Below, one piece after another: positions 1 through 7,471 of a stretch of DNA of 64,000 nt (its first letter is position 1; every line of letters starts with the position of its first letter). Position numbers and translations under genes: made by a program. The notes below the pieces were generated by a model. It had not been told where the DNA came from. It worked only from the letters and a program-made list of their open reading frames with translations, and made no database searches. Origin of the DNA: Lysobacter sp. CFH 32150 (GTDB lineage: Bacteria; Pseudomonadota; Gammaproteobacteria; Xanthomonadales; Xanthomonadaceae); NCBI RefSeq assembly GCF_022758295.1, contig NZ_JALDWJ010000002.1, positions 372,001 to 436,000 on the forward strand, written 5' to 3'.

Positions 1-319
1 ACAACACCGGCGGCGCATGCGTCGACGGCATGATGTTCATCAGGTCGGTGATGCGCTTCGCGAGCTCGCGCACATCCTGGCCGCGCTGGTTGAGCACTTT
101 GCCGTTGACGCTATGTTCCTCGTAGGTGTCGAGGAACAGCTCCATGTCGAGCGTCTGCATGTTGCCATTGACGAACTGCAGCAATGGCGCGCTCAGCCCC
201 GGGATCGCGGACTGCGCGTAGTTGATGTCCTTGGCGAGCGTGTAGTCCTCCGGATTGAACAACACGGACACGCTTTCGCCCGAGATGGTATTGGTGATCA
301 GGGCCTTTTCCAGCGACAT
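1..319 (-). CDS. eCIS tube/LysM-type protein (Afp7-like), C-terminus off the edge
   Basis: The minus-strand frame starts at the ATG at 319 and runs off the left edge, giving the first 106 residues. It begins MSLEKALI and contains VLFNPEDYTLAKDINYAQS and a later LDMELFLDTYEEHSVNGK. This pattern (NPxxY in the first 25 residues, then a strand with a conserved LFLDTYE) is typical of the CIS tube protein that links inner tube to baseplate in eCIS and related phage-tail systems; the full protein usually carries a C-terminal LysM domain, which would lie outside the window. The start is 3 bases after the stop of the upstream gene, so it belongs to the same operon. The family call is by motif reading, not by search. 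Confidence 0.8.
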   Translation of the reverse strand, partial: MSLEKALITNTISGESVSVLFNPEDYTLAKDINYAQSAIPGLSAPLLQFVNGNMQTLDMELFLDTYEEHSVNGKVLNQRGQDVRELAKRITDLMNIMPSTHAPPVL

Positions 320-322
320 GGC

Positions 323-1111
323 TCAGGCCCTCCCGAAACGTTCGCGCTGCGCGACCAGACGGCGGTCGATGGCGTGGACGACGCGGTCGGCAAGGTGTTC
401 GATATTGATCGGCGGTGCATCGCGCGACGGCGCACGCTCGGTCGCCTGTAGCGCTTGCCGCGCCGTCGGCGCCGTGGATTGCGGCGAAGCCGCGCTGCGT
501 TCCGCCGTCGCCTTGGACACGCTGCCCGCGTTGGTGCGGAATACGCGCTGCACACGCCCTTCCCGATCCGGCGCTGGCGCGATCCTGGATTCGGTTACAG
601 CGGATGCGCTAGCCTCATGGCGCAACGTCGCCGGCGCTGCGTGTTCGATCGTCTGGAGCGTGTCGATACGCTGGCTGTGTTGAAGCACCCGTTCGACCAG
701 CGTGCTGACGAACCTTGGCCCGTCGTGCAACACGGTGTGTTGCCGCACCGAGTCCGGCGCAGTCGTCTGCGGAACCATCGGCATCGCACGAGTGCTGGAA
801 GCCAGTTGCAGCATCACGCGCGGCGCATACGCGAGGTGCCAATGCTGGTGCGGTGCATTCACGGTCATCAAGGTGTTCGGGGCTGCGAAGACCTGTTCTG
901 GCCATGTCGCCCCCAGACGCATCCAGTGATGCCGTTGCAGCAGGTCACGAACGAAGGCCGATGCCCGCCAACCCGCCGTTCCGCGGTGACGCGAGTCCTG
1001 TCCCGCAGCGGCGATCGTACGCATGCGACCGCGCAGCACGTGCCCGATCGCGGGCAACCCGCCCAACAAGAGCGGAGTGGCGGTTCTCGGTTTGCGTACT
1101 GCCTGCGACAT
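323..1111 (-). CDS. Uncharacterised eCIS-operon protein
   Basis: 262 residues from the ATG at 1111 (MSQAVRKPRTATPLLL). An in-frame ATG at 1126 would add five residues but overlaps the upstream stop; the start at 1111 has GAGG nine bases ahead, so I prefer it. No domain is recognised. The first 100 residues are rich in R, L, H and W, with a possible compact region containing WMRLGATWPEQVF and a following HLAYAPRVMLQLAS stretch. The middle is low complexity (A, S, T, R), and the last 30 residues (INIEHLADRVVHAIDRRLV) look like an amphipathic helix. It lies between the DUF6760 and tube-protein genes, the slot where eCIS operons often carry poorly conserved structural accessory proteins. A baseplate or scaffold role is only an inference from position. 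Confidence 0.7.
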   Translation of the reverse strand: MSQAVRKPRTATPLLLGGLPAIGHVLRGRMRTIAAAGQDSRHRGTAGWRASAFVRDLLQRHHWMRLGATWPEQVFAAPNTLMTVNAPHQHWHLAYAPRVMLQLASSTRAMPMVPQTTAPDSVRQHTVLHDGPRFVSTLVERVLQHSQRIDTLQTIEHAAPATLRHEASASAVTESRIAPAPDREGRVQRVFRTNAGSVSKATAERSAASPQSTAPTARQALQATERAPSRDAPPINIEHLADRVVHAIDRRLVAQRERFGRA

Positions 1112-1115
1112 CGCA

Positions 1116-1271
1116 TCAAACCTCATTGATCGCGCGATTGATGTTGGAAATCTCGCGTACCCAACGCCGACGATCGGCGTGCTCGAGCGCCATGACCGAT
1201 TCGTGAGCCCAGTGAAAGTGGTAAGCCACGAACGCTACCTCCCCGTGGAGCTCGTCCGGGGGGTAGCTCAA
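1116..1271 (-). CDS. DUF6760 family small eCIS protein
   Basis: 51 residues, read from a TTG at 1271 that overlaps the previous stop as TTGA. The sequence MSYPPDELHGEVAFVAYH, then FHW, and the C-terminal RRRWVREISNINR match the short DUF6760 pattern (YPxDxLxEEVAFxAYHFHW...RRRWVxEI) seen right after the hub-chaperone gene in many eCIS operons. The function is not known; the size and position suggest an assembly or baseplate accessory. The TTG start is chosen because it is the only start codon just before the conserved SYPPDEL and it couples translation to the upstream gene. Confidence 0.75.
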   Translation of the reverse strand: MSYPPDELHGEVAFVAYHFHWAHESVMALEHADRRRWVREISNINRAINEV

Positions 1272-1645
1272 GACCCCCCCGGCGTTACGGCCTCCATCTC
1301 GAAGACGTGCTGGCATTGCGGGCATGTCGCCTGCGATTGCGCGCCATCCAGCCGATTGACCTCGTTGTAGAGGTTCTGCAGGAACGTCAGGTCGGTTGCG
1401 TACAGGGACTCGATCGTCTTGGGCGTGATCGGATCGAGGTTGCCCAGGCGGGTGACCACGCGCGACAACAGGATCAACACCAGGTACGCCTGGTTCTTGA
1501 TGACGCGCGGATCGCGCAGCGGCAGGATCTCGTCGGCTGCGGTCGCGCGACGCATCACCCCATCGCGATGCAGCGTGCCTTCGTCGTCGAGGAAGCCACA
1601 AGGCAACGTGAATTCGAATTCGGTACGGAATACCGCCATGTCCAT
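1268..1645 (-). CDS. T4-type baseplate hub assembly chaperone-like protein
   Basis: 125 residues. It opens MDMAVFRTEFEFTLPCGFLD, continues with an RDGVMRRATAADEI segment and a helical DPRVIKNQAYLVLILLSRVV stretch, and ends with a CPQC pair followed by HVFEMEA. This layout (F.FTLP.G..D, ATA.DE...DPRV..N.AYL, DL.FLQ.LYN.VN, C-terminal CxxC) is that of the small 'phage tail assembly / baseplate hub chaperone' proteins of eCIS and T4-like tails. Only one CxxC is present, so metal binding would need a partner or a dimer. It sits between tube and DUF6760 genes and is translationally coupled to the latter. Assignment is by pattern and neighbourhood. Confidence 0.7.
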   Translation of the reverse strand: MDMAVFRTEFEFTLPCGFLDDEGTLHRDGVMRRATAADEILPLRDPRVIKNQAYLVLILLSRVVTRLGNLDPITPKTIESLYATDLTFLQNLYNEVNRLDGAQSQATCPQCQHVFEMEAVTPGGS

Positions 1646-1692
1646 GGTCGTCTCCTGTGTCTTTCATCGTCCCGGCATCACCGGAACGTAGT

Positions 1693-2127
1693 TCATGCGG
1701 CCTTCAATCCTTCATGCGCCAATTCCAGCGTCATGATGGCGAGGTCGCTGTTCTCTGCGTTGAAGCTCGGCCAGGTCAGTTTGGTCGGCCATGCGTTGAC
1801 GAAATTCCAACGCTTCTTTTCCTGTCCCTGGCGATCGAGCAACACGATCGATCCGCTCTGCCGCTTGGCGGCCGGATCGCCGCTGGCCCATTGCTGGTAC
1901 CAGTCGTCGAGTTCGTGGTCGTCGGTCAGACCCCACTTGAGGACGATGTTCGAGAACTTGACCATGCCCGGCAGTTTCCGGGTGGTGATGTTCTCGCCGC
2001 CTTCGCGGTGTTCCTCCACTTCGATGCTCGAATCGAAGCCGCTGGCTTCCTGGAAGGATGCGCGCGCGATGCCTTCGATTTCGACCAGAAAGTTGTAGGT
2101 GCCATACGGGTCTTTACGCTCTGCCAT
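1693..2127 (-). CDS. eCIS inner tube protein (phage tail tube, gp19-like)
   Basis: 144 residues, starting MAERKDPYGTYNFLVEIEGI. The start DPYGTYNFLVEI, the central SSIEVEEHREGGEN and RKLPGMVKFSNIVLKWGLTD, and a C-terminal strand ending MTLELAHEGLK are the classic features of the T4 gp19-like tube proteins of contractile injection systems (Afp1/5, Pvc1/5). Many copies stack as hexamers into the inner tube that is driven through the target membrane. The length is normal for the family. It lies directly after the sheath gene, 12 bases downstream, as is usual. Confidence 0.93.
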   Translation of the reverse strand: MAERKDPYGTYNFLVEIEGIARASFQEASGFDSSIEVEEHREGGENITTRKLPGMVKFSNIVLKWGLTDDHELDDWYQQWASGDPAAKRQSGSIVLLDRQGQEKKRWNFVNAWPTKLTWPSFNAENSDLAIMTLELAHEGLKAA

Positions 2128-2139
2128 GGCGGTTTCTCC

Positions 2140-4119
2140 TTAGCCTTCGCTGACTTCGGCGCCACCGGGCCAGATGCCGATGCGCACGATGATGAATTCC
2201 GCGGGATACGTCGGACGCAACCCGATCTCGATGTACAGGCGGCCGAGTTGCTGCTCGGAGAAGGGATTGAGTTCTTCGTCGATGCGCACGTAGAACGCCT
2301 CCTCCGCGGTCTTGCCGAACAGCGCGCCGTCGCGCCATGCACGGGTCAGGAAGTCGGTGATGCTGCGCCGCAGCTTCTGCCAGAGCTGTAGGTTGTTCGG
2401 CTCGAAAATCGCCCAGCGGATGCCTTCCTGGATCGATTCCTCGAGGTAGTTGAACAATCGCCGCGTGCTGACGTGCAACCAGTTGAGGTCGGTGGCCGTG
2501 GTACGCGCGCCCATCAACACCGGCCGTCCGATGCCGGACTGCTCGATCACGTTGATCGACTCGAGGTTGAGCAGGCCGTGGTCGGTCTTGTTCATGCGGC
2601 GCTCGACCCCGACCGCACCGTTGACGATCTCGTTGGCGGGCGCCTTGTGCACGCCCTTGCTCGCGTCGGAGCGCGCGATGATGCCGCAGACGTGTCCCGA
2701 CGGCGGCGCCAGCATCGGCTCGCCGCTGCCTTTCGGCGACACTCGCAACCATGGGTAGTACAGCGCGGCATAACCGCGTTCGCTGGCCAACTGGGTGCGT
2801 TGCTGTTCGACGTCGGTGTGCTGGTCATCGCTGAAGTCGTAATTCGAATCGACGATGGCGAAGCGATCCATCAGCTGCTGGCAGTGGTCCACCAGCGCCT
2901 GCTGCACCGGCGCCGTGCGACGGTCCGGGATCGCGATCAACGTCACCTCATCGATGGCGCGTAGCGTGTCCAGGGCGTTGATGAACTCAGCGTCGGCCAC
3001 GGCCGATGTCACGTCTGCCAGCACCGCCAGGTTTTCGGCCGCACCGCCGGCGAGCGCCAGCAACGCTGCGCCCGCCAGCGTGTTTTCCGGCAACGGTGTC
3101 GGCGGTGGCGGCTCCAGCCGCTGTATCTCGACCAGGCCGGCCGGCGCTTCATTGACGATGCGCACGAAGTAACGCGGGTGTGCAGGATCGATCGCGAGGT
3201 TGTCGTAATGCGTCGGTCCGCCGAGTTGCACCGTGATGCGGAGCTCTTCGGATTGGGTTGGCGTAGCGGTTCCACCTGGATCGAGACTGAAGCCAGTGCC
3301 GAGCGGCGAGCGCAACGTCACCCGATAGCTGGTTTCGGTCGTAGCGGGAACGAGTGGATCGCTCATGAATTCGGTCTGCACCGAATCCACCACGCCGCCG
3401 ACGTTGGCGCCGCCTGGATCGAAGTTGAGCAGTGTGCCGGTGACAAGCGCATCGGGCGCGACCGGCACCGTGGACACGAGCCGTACGATCCTGGTGCTGT
3501 TCTGGGTATCCGCCAGGCGCACCGCAGCGCCCGCTGCATAGGCATTGACGAACGCTTCGGACACGCGCAACACGTTGCCGCTGATGCGCACGACGCGCCG
3601 CCGCTCGCCCAGCGCCGCGATGGTGATTTCGTCGCCAGCGCGGAAACGCCAGGCCTGGCTCGGCTGCAGTTCGATATCGCGCCCGGTCTGCAACTGCAAC
3701 ACGCCGGCCGGCCGATACAGCGAAGTGTTCGCCGCGATCAGGCGATGCTGCTCGGTCACGCCGACACTGATGCCGCTTACGCCAGGCTGGCGCGCACGCA
3801 CGATGATGGCTGGCGATCCGGCACGGTTATCGAAGCTGGCCTCGTCGTAGTCGCCGTCGCTGGCGCGCACGACGTAGCAGACGGTGCCGCCGTTCTCGAA
3901 GAAACCGCGTGCGGCGTACCAGAGATAGAACCCGGGCACGGGTTCGTCGCCGAAGACCCGCTGGAACTGCTCCCAGCTGGTCACGCGCGTCGGTCGGTCG
4001 AGCGGCCCACGCAGGGCGACCCCGACCAGCGCGGCGATGTTGGTCGCGACGCCCTGGATCGGCGCACCAGGCGTGAATTCGTCGATGTAGACACCGGGGT
4101 AAGACACTTGCACGGCCAT
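2140..4119 (-). CDS. eCIS contractile sheath protein
   Basis: 659 residues. The N-terminus (VSYPGVYIDEFTPGAPIQGV at 5-24, then TNIAALVGVALRGPLDRPT) is the standard sheath opening with the PGVY...E...I.GV.T signature. The C-terminal third carries the conserved sheath core: RTTATDLNWLHVSTRRLFNY, then SIQEGIRWAIFEPNN, LWQKLRRSITDFLTR and a final strand IVRIGIWPGG. The length is within the range of eCIS sheath proteins with an inserted middle domain (about 150-400 here). Only one sheath gene is visible, whereas Afp-type systems carry three; further copies could lie outside the window. It sits between the DUF4255 gene (13 bases) and the tube gene (12 bases). Confidence 0.95.
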   Translation of the reverse strand: MAVQVSYPGVYIDEFTPGAPIQGVATNIAALVGVALRGPLDRPTRVTSWEQFQRVFGDEPVPGFYLWYAARGFFENGGTVCYVVRASDGDYDEASFDNRAGSPAIIVRARQPGVSGISVGVTEQHRLIAANTSLYRPAGVLQLQTGRDIELQPSQAWRFRAGDEITIAALGERRRVVRISGNVLRVSEAFVNAYAAGAAVRLADTQNSTRIVRLVSTVPVAPDALVTGTLLNFDPGGANVGGVVDSVQTEFMSDPLVPATTETSYRVTLRSPLGTGFSLDPGGTATPTQSEELRITVQLGGPTHYDNLAIDPAHPRYFVRIVNEAPAGLVEIQRLEPPPPTPLPENTLAGAALLALAGGAAENLAVLADVTSAVADAEFINALDTLRAIDEVTLIAIPDRRTAPVQQALVDHCQQLMDRFAIVDSNYDFSDDQHTDVEQQRTQLASERGYAALYYPWLRVSPKGSGEPMLAPPSGHVCGIIARSDASKGVHKAPANEIVNGAVGVERRMNKTDHGLLNLESINVIEQSGIGRPVLMGARTTATDLNWLHVSTRRLFNYLEESIQEGIRWAIFEPNNLQLWQKLRRSITDFLTRAWRDGALFGKTAEEAFYVRIDEELNPFSEQQLGRLYIEIGLRPTYPAEFIIVRIGIWPGGAEVSEG

Positions 4120-4132
4120 GGCGACACTCCTC

Positions 4133-5068
4133 TCAGAAGATCAATTCGTATTCACCGGTTGGTGACGGCACGCGAATCTCGCGCGTGATTTCGGCCAGGT
4201 TCTCGGTCCAGGCGCGCAGTCGGTAATCGCCCTGCGCGAGATGCGCGAAGGCAAAGCGACCCGCTGCATCGCTGCGTGTGTCTTGCAGACGGATCCCTGC
4301 CATCGTTTCGATCAGCACCCAGGCACCCGCCAGCAGCGAAGGGCTGCCGTCCGGTTGCGGATTCGTGCTGTCCAAAGTGCGGCCGCCGATCTCTATCCAG
4401 ATCTCGCCGACTCCGGCGACGCTGTGCACGCGGTATTCGCTGATGCGCGTGGTGACCAATGTGCCGGCCGGTTGCGATGGGTAGACGATGGGGACCGTCA
4501 GTTGCAGGTAGATCGCAGGCTTCATGCGATGGTTGTTGCCCATCGTTCCCCAGAACTCGGCGAGCTTGGGAAAGCCTTCCGGCGGCAACAGCATGATCGG
4601 CAGTTCGGCATCGGCGATCGCTGACGGAAAACCGGGCGGCAGCGGATTCGGCGCATAGATCTCGCGCGGCAGCAGCGGATCGGCGGTGTTGAGCGCGGCT
4701 ATCGCTTTATAGAGCAGCAGATGCTCGTCGACCGTTGGTTCGACCGCCGGCGTCGAGGTGGCCGGGCTCCACGCACTGATCAGGTAATGGCAATCGACGC
4801 GGCGCGCTGCGGGCACCTCGCGCAACTGTCCGTCGGCATCCACGCTTGGTTCCCGCCAACGTTCGTTGCTGCGCAGCTTGCGGTTCTCGCGCAGGTCGAA
4901 CAGGTACACGTTCAGCGCATTCGCCGGCTGACCGCCGACGGCCAGGGTGCTGACATATGTACGCCAGTCGTCGTCCGGCGGCTGGAAGCGAACCTGCGAC
5001 TCGTCGCTGATCTCGTCGATGCGATCGATCAGCAATTGGCGCAGCAGGTTGTCGACGTAGTCGAGCAT
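4133..5068 (-). CDS. DUF4255 protein (Afp16/Pvc16-like tube terminator) with C-terminal Ig-like domain
   Basis: 311 residues from MLDYVDNLLRQLL. The N-terminal 180 residues fit DUF4255: opening helix, NVYLFDLREN..LRSNE, a DCHYLISAWSP strand near 95-105, and EHLLLYKAIAALN. In eCIS particles this family caps or terminates the tube and sheath. After a VPIVYPSQPAGTLVTTRI segment the C-terminal 65 residues (GAWVLIETMAGIRLQDTRSD, GRFAFAHLAQGDYRL) form a carboxypeptidase-regulatory-like beta sandwich, an addition seen in many bacterial DUF4255 proteins. Ten bases separate it from the DUF4157 gene upstream and 13 from the sheath. Confidence 0.88.
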   Translation of the reverse strand: MLDYVDNLLRQLLIDRIDEISDESQVRFQPPDDDWRTYVSTLAVGGQPANALNVYLFDLRENRKLRSNERWREPSVDADGQLREVPAARRVDCHYLISAWSPATSTPAVEPTVDEHLLLYKAIAALNTADPLLPREIYAPNPLPPGFPSAIADAELPIMLLPPEGFPKLAEFWGTMGNNHRMKPAIYLQLTVPIVYPSQPAGTLVTTRISEYRVHSVAGVGEIWIEIGGRTLDSTNPQPDGSPSLLAGAWVLIETMAGIRLQDTRSDAAGRFAFAHLAQGDYRLRAWTENLAEITREIRVPSPTGEYELIF

Positions 5069-5078
5069 CGTGGCCTCT

Positions 5079-7466
5079 TCAGAATTTCTGCCCGGTGTAG
5101 GCTTCGATTCGTTCCATCATCTGATCGAGCAACGCGTCCGCGGCTTTCATCGATTCCTCGGCTGCTAGCGGCCGCTTTTGTTCGAGTGCGATGCGCGCCG
5201 AAACCAGATGCGCGCGCGCTTCGTAGATCAGCCCGATATCGATCGAATCGCCCTTGCGTTCCAGCAGGAAGCGGCCGACGAAGGTGCGCTTGGTCTCGCG
5301 TTCGCCCCAGGTCTGCATCACCTTCAGGCGCCTGAAAAGATCATTCAGTTCTGTCTTCAGGCTGCGCTGTCCGGGTGGTAACCACGTCGAGTTCACGCGG
5401 GTGCTGCTACCGCCAGCGGTGAGGCCGGCCGGTGTCCGTTTGTTGTCGCGAGTTCCGATCTGGGTTTCGATGTGACTGAAGACGGGAACCGGGTTGATCG
5501 CCGAATCGGGATGCGGGTCCTGTGCTGAGTACACGAAGTGCACCCACACGCCTTCGTCCGTGCTGTTCTGCAACGCCTGGATCGCAGGCAGCATGCGTTG
5601 ATACGCTTCTTCCGCTGCCTTGCCCTGCACGTAGTTGCCCAAAGCGGCCAGGCCCTGCCCCGCAAGCTGCAATCCGCCCGCGGCCGCCTGCATCTTGGCG
5701 GCGCCGGCCGACGGTTGCGGCGCACTCGGAACATTCGTGTCGGCCACGCGCGTTCCAGCGGTGGTCGGCGGCGGCGCTTTCTGCGGTTGTGACGGCGCGG
5801 CCTTGGCCGCGGCGGGCGGCGGTGCGGGTGGCTTCTGTGGCGCAACTGCGGCTGGAGCCGCAGGCTTGGCGGCGCCAGTAGGCGCGTTCGGCGCCGGCTT
5901 CGGCGCAGTTGTGGCGCTAGGTTTTGCTGGTGCCGGTGCCGGTGTTGATGGTGGTGGCGATGCCTTCACGGGCGCTTTAGCGGGTGCTGGTTGCACAGGC
6001 GCTTTTGCCGCCGGCTTCGCAGGCGATGGAGATGGCGACGCTTTCGCAGGTGCTTTCGCTGGTGCAGTTTGTGCGGGCGCTTTTGCTGGCGCTTTTGCTG
6101 CTGATTTCGCAGGCGGCTTGGCCGGCGGCGGCGACGCTTTCGCGGGTGCCTTGGCAGGTGCCGACTGCGCAGGCGCTTTTGCCGCCGGCTTCGCAGACGA
6201 TTTCGCAGGTGGCTTGGCAGGCGCTTGCGCTGTGGGCTTGGCGCCGCGTTTCGCCGCGGGCTTTGCCGGGGCACTTTTCTGTTTCGCAGCCGGCGCGGCT
6301 TTTGACGGGGCTGCTGGCTTGGCCGGCGCACCCGCTGGCGATTTCGCCGGTGGCTTGCCGGATTTCGCCGGAGTCTTGGCCGCCGACTTGCCAGCCTGCG
6401 CCTGTTTGCCCTTGGTCGCGTTCTCCTTGTCTGCTTCACGAATACCGCGACGGACGGCCGCTTCCAGTCGCTGGCGCTTGTCCGGGTATTCCGTCTTGCG
6501 ATAGCGATCGTCGAATTCTTTCGCGTGCTTGAGGATCTTGGCCTGCAAGTCCTTCTGCTGTTGCGGGCTCAATGACTTGACCATGCGTCCGTAGTGCTTG
6601 CGTGACGCGCGACCAGCCTCCTTGGGGAGTTTGCCCAAAGCCTTGAGTTCCTTTTCGAGAAGCAGATAAAGCTCTTCGTGATACAGGTAGTGCAGTTCCT
6701 TGGTCAGCTTGATGTAGGTCTGGATGCGGTTGCCGCCGATGAACTTGGGGAACCCATGGTGCAGGTCGATATCCTTGGACCGATCACGATGGCGCGCCTG
6801 CTCTGAGGCGCCACTGCGATTCCTGGTGCGTTCTTCGTCCAGCGCGGCCTTGTCGTCGTGGGCGCGCTCCTTGAATTCATCGAGCACTTCCTTCTTGCGT
6901 TCCAGATCGCGCTTCTGATCCGGCGACAGGCCCTTGGCCCATTGCGGCTTCCGCTTCCTCTTGTTGTCTTCATCGCGCGCGACACCGACACCAGTGGCGC
7001 CGGAGACCGACACCGACTGGCTGCCTGACATCACAGCCGAGGCAGCGCGTTCGGCCGCGGCTTCGTGCGGCGCTTGCGACGACAGCGCCGGCGGTGGGCC
7101 ACCGCGGCGCTGTTGGACCACGTGCGCCAGTTCATGCGCGAGCGTGCGCTTACCCTCGAAGGTATCTGGCGGCGGAGCGTTGCGCCCCAATACGATGTGC
7201 TCGCCATAGGTATAGGCGCGCGCCTGCAACGCTTCTGCGCTCGCTTGCGCCTCGGTGCCTTCATGCACGCGTACGCCGGAAAAATCTTGACCAAGGCGTT
7301 GCCCCATCTCGGCGGCTATGCCCGTGGCCAGCGGTCGCGCTTTTCCAGCGGGGACCGGCGCGCGCTCCAGGCTGCTCGACAGAGGCCTGCGCTCCTGTTG
7401 CGGCCCGCGCGCGGCCTTCAGCTGGCTGGCATTGCTCTTGAGCGCGGGTGCAGAGGAGTTCGTCAT
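5079..7466 (-). CDS. DUF4157 eCIS-associated protein with HNH-like central segment (candidate toxin cargo)
   Basis: 795 residues from the ATG at 7466 (MTNSSAPAL); a GGAA lies just before it and an in-frame ATG 12 codons earlier would overlap the upstream coding end. Parts: basic N-terminus; DUF4157 at about 45-125 with the metalloprotease-like motif HELAHVVQQ (111-119); a charged helix; a segment near 232-270 reading DIDLHHGFPKFIGG followed by KLTKELHYLYHEEL, which resembles the HH.FP...H...H pattern of HNH/Endo VII-type toxin nucleases; a linker of roughly 230 residues made of A, P and K repeats; then a conserved-looking C-terminal region (about 615-795) with an LAALGNYVQGK helix. DUF4157 proteins are established eCIS components, some carrying toxin domains. 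Nuclease activity is my inference. Confidence 0.75.
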   Translation of the reverse strand: MTNSSAPALKSNASQLKAARGPQQERRPLSSSLERAPVPAGKARPLATGIAAEMGQRLGQDFSGVRVHEGTEAQASAEALQARAYTYGEHIVLGRNAPPPDTFEGKRTLAHELAHVVQQRRGGPPPALSSQAPHEAAAERAASAVMSGSQSVSVSGATGVGVARDEDNKRKRKPQWAKGLSPDQKRDLERKKEVLDEFKERAHDDKAALDEERTRNRSGASEQARHRDRSKDIDLHHGFPKFIGGNRIQTYIKLTKELHYLYHEELYLLLEKELKALGKLPKEAGRASRKHYGRMVKSLSPQQQKDLQAKILKHAKEFDDRYRKTEYPDKRQRLEAAVRRGIREADKENATKGKQAQAGKSAAKTPAKSGKPPAKSPAGAPAKPAAPSKAAPAAKQKSAPAKPAAKRGAKPTAQAPAKPPAKSSAKPAAKAPAQSAPAKAPAKASPPPAKPPAKSAAKAPAKAPAQTAPAKAPAKASPSPSPAKPAAKAPVQPAPAKAPVKASPPPSTPAPAPAKPSATTAPKPAPNAPTGAAKPAAPAAVAPQKPPAPPPAAAKAAPSQPQKAPPPTTAGTRVADTNVPSAPQPSAGAAKMQAAAGGLQLAGQGLAALGNYVQGKAAEEAYQRMLPAIQALQNSTDEGVWVHFVYSAQDPHPDSAINPVPVFSHIETQIGTRDNKRTPAGLTAGGSSTRVNSTWLPPGQRSLKTELNDLFRRLKVMQTWGERETKRTFVGRFLLERKGDSIDIGLIYEARAHLVSARIALEQKRPLAAEESMKAADALLDQMMERIEAYTGQKF

Positions 7467-7471
7467 TTCCG

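Noticed and set aside
5880-6440. Short repeats in the DUF4157 linker as a CRISPR or satellite array
   Set aside because: The repeats are codon-level A/P/K repeats of a coding region, with no regular spacing.
5635-6504. A Gly/Ala/Phe-rich open frame opposite the DUF4157 linker (FAGAFAGA repeats)
   Set aside because: It is the reverse reading of the P/A/K repeats in the DUF4157 protein and has no start context.
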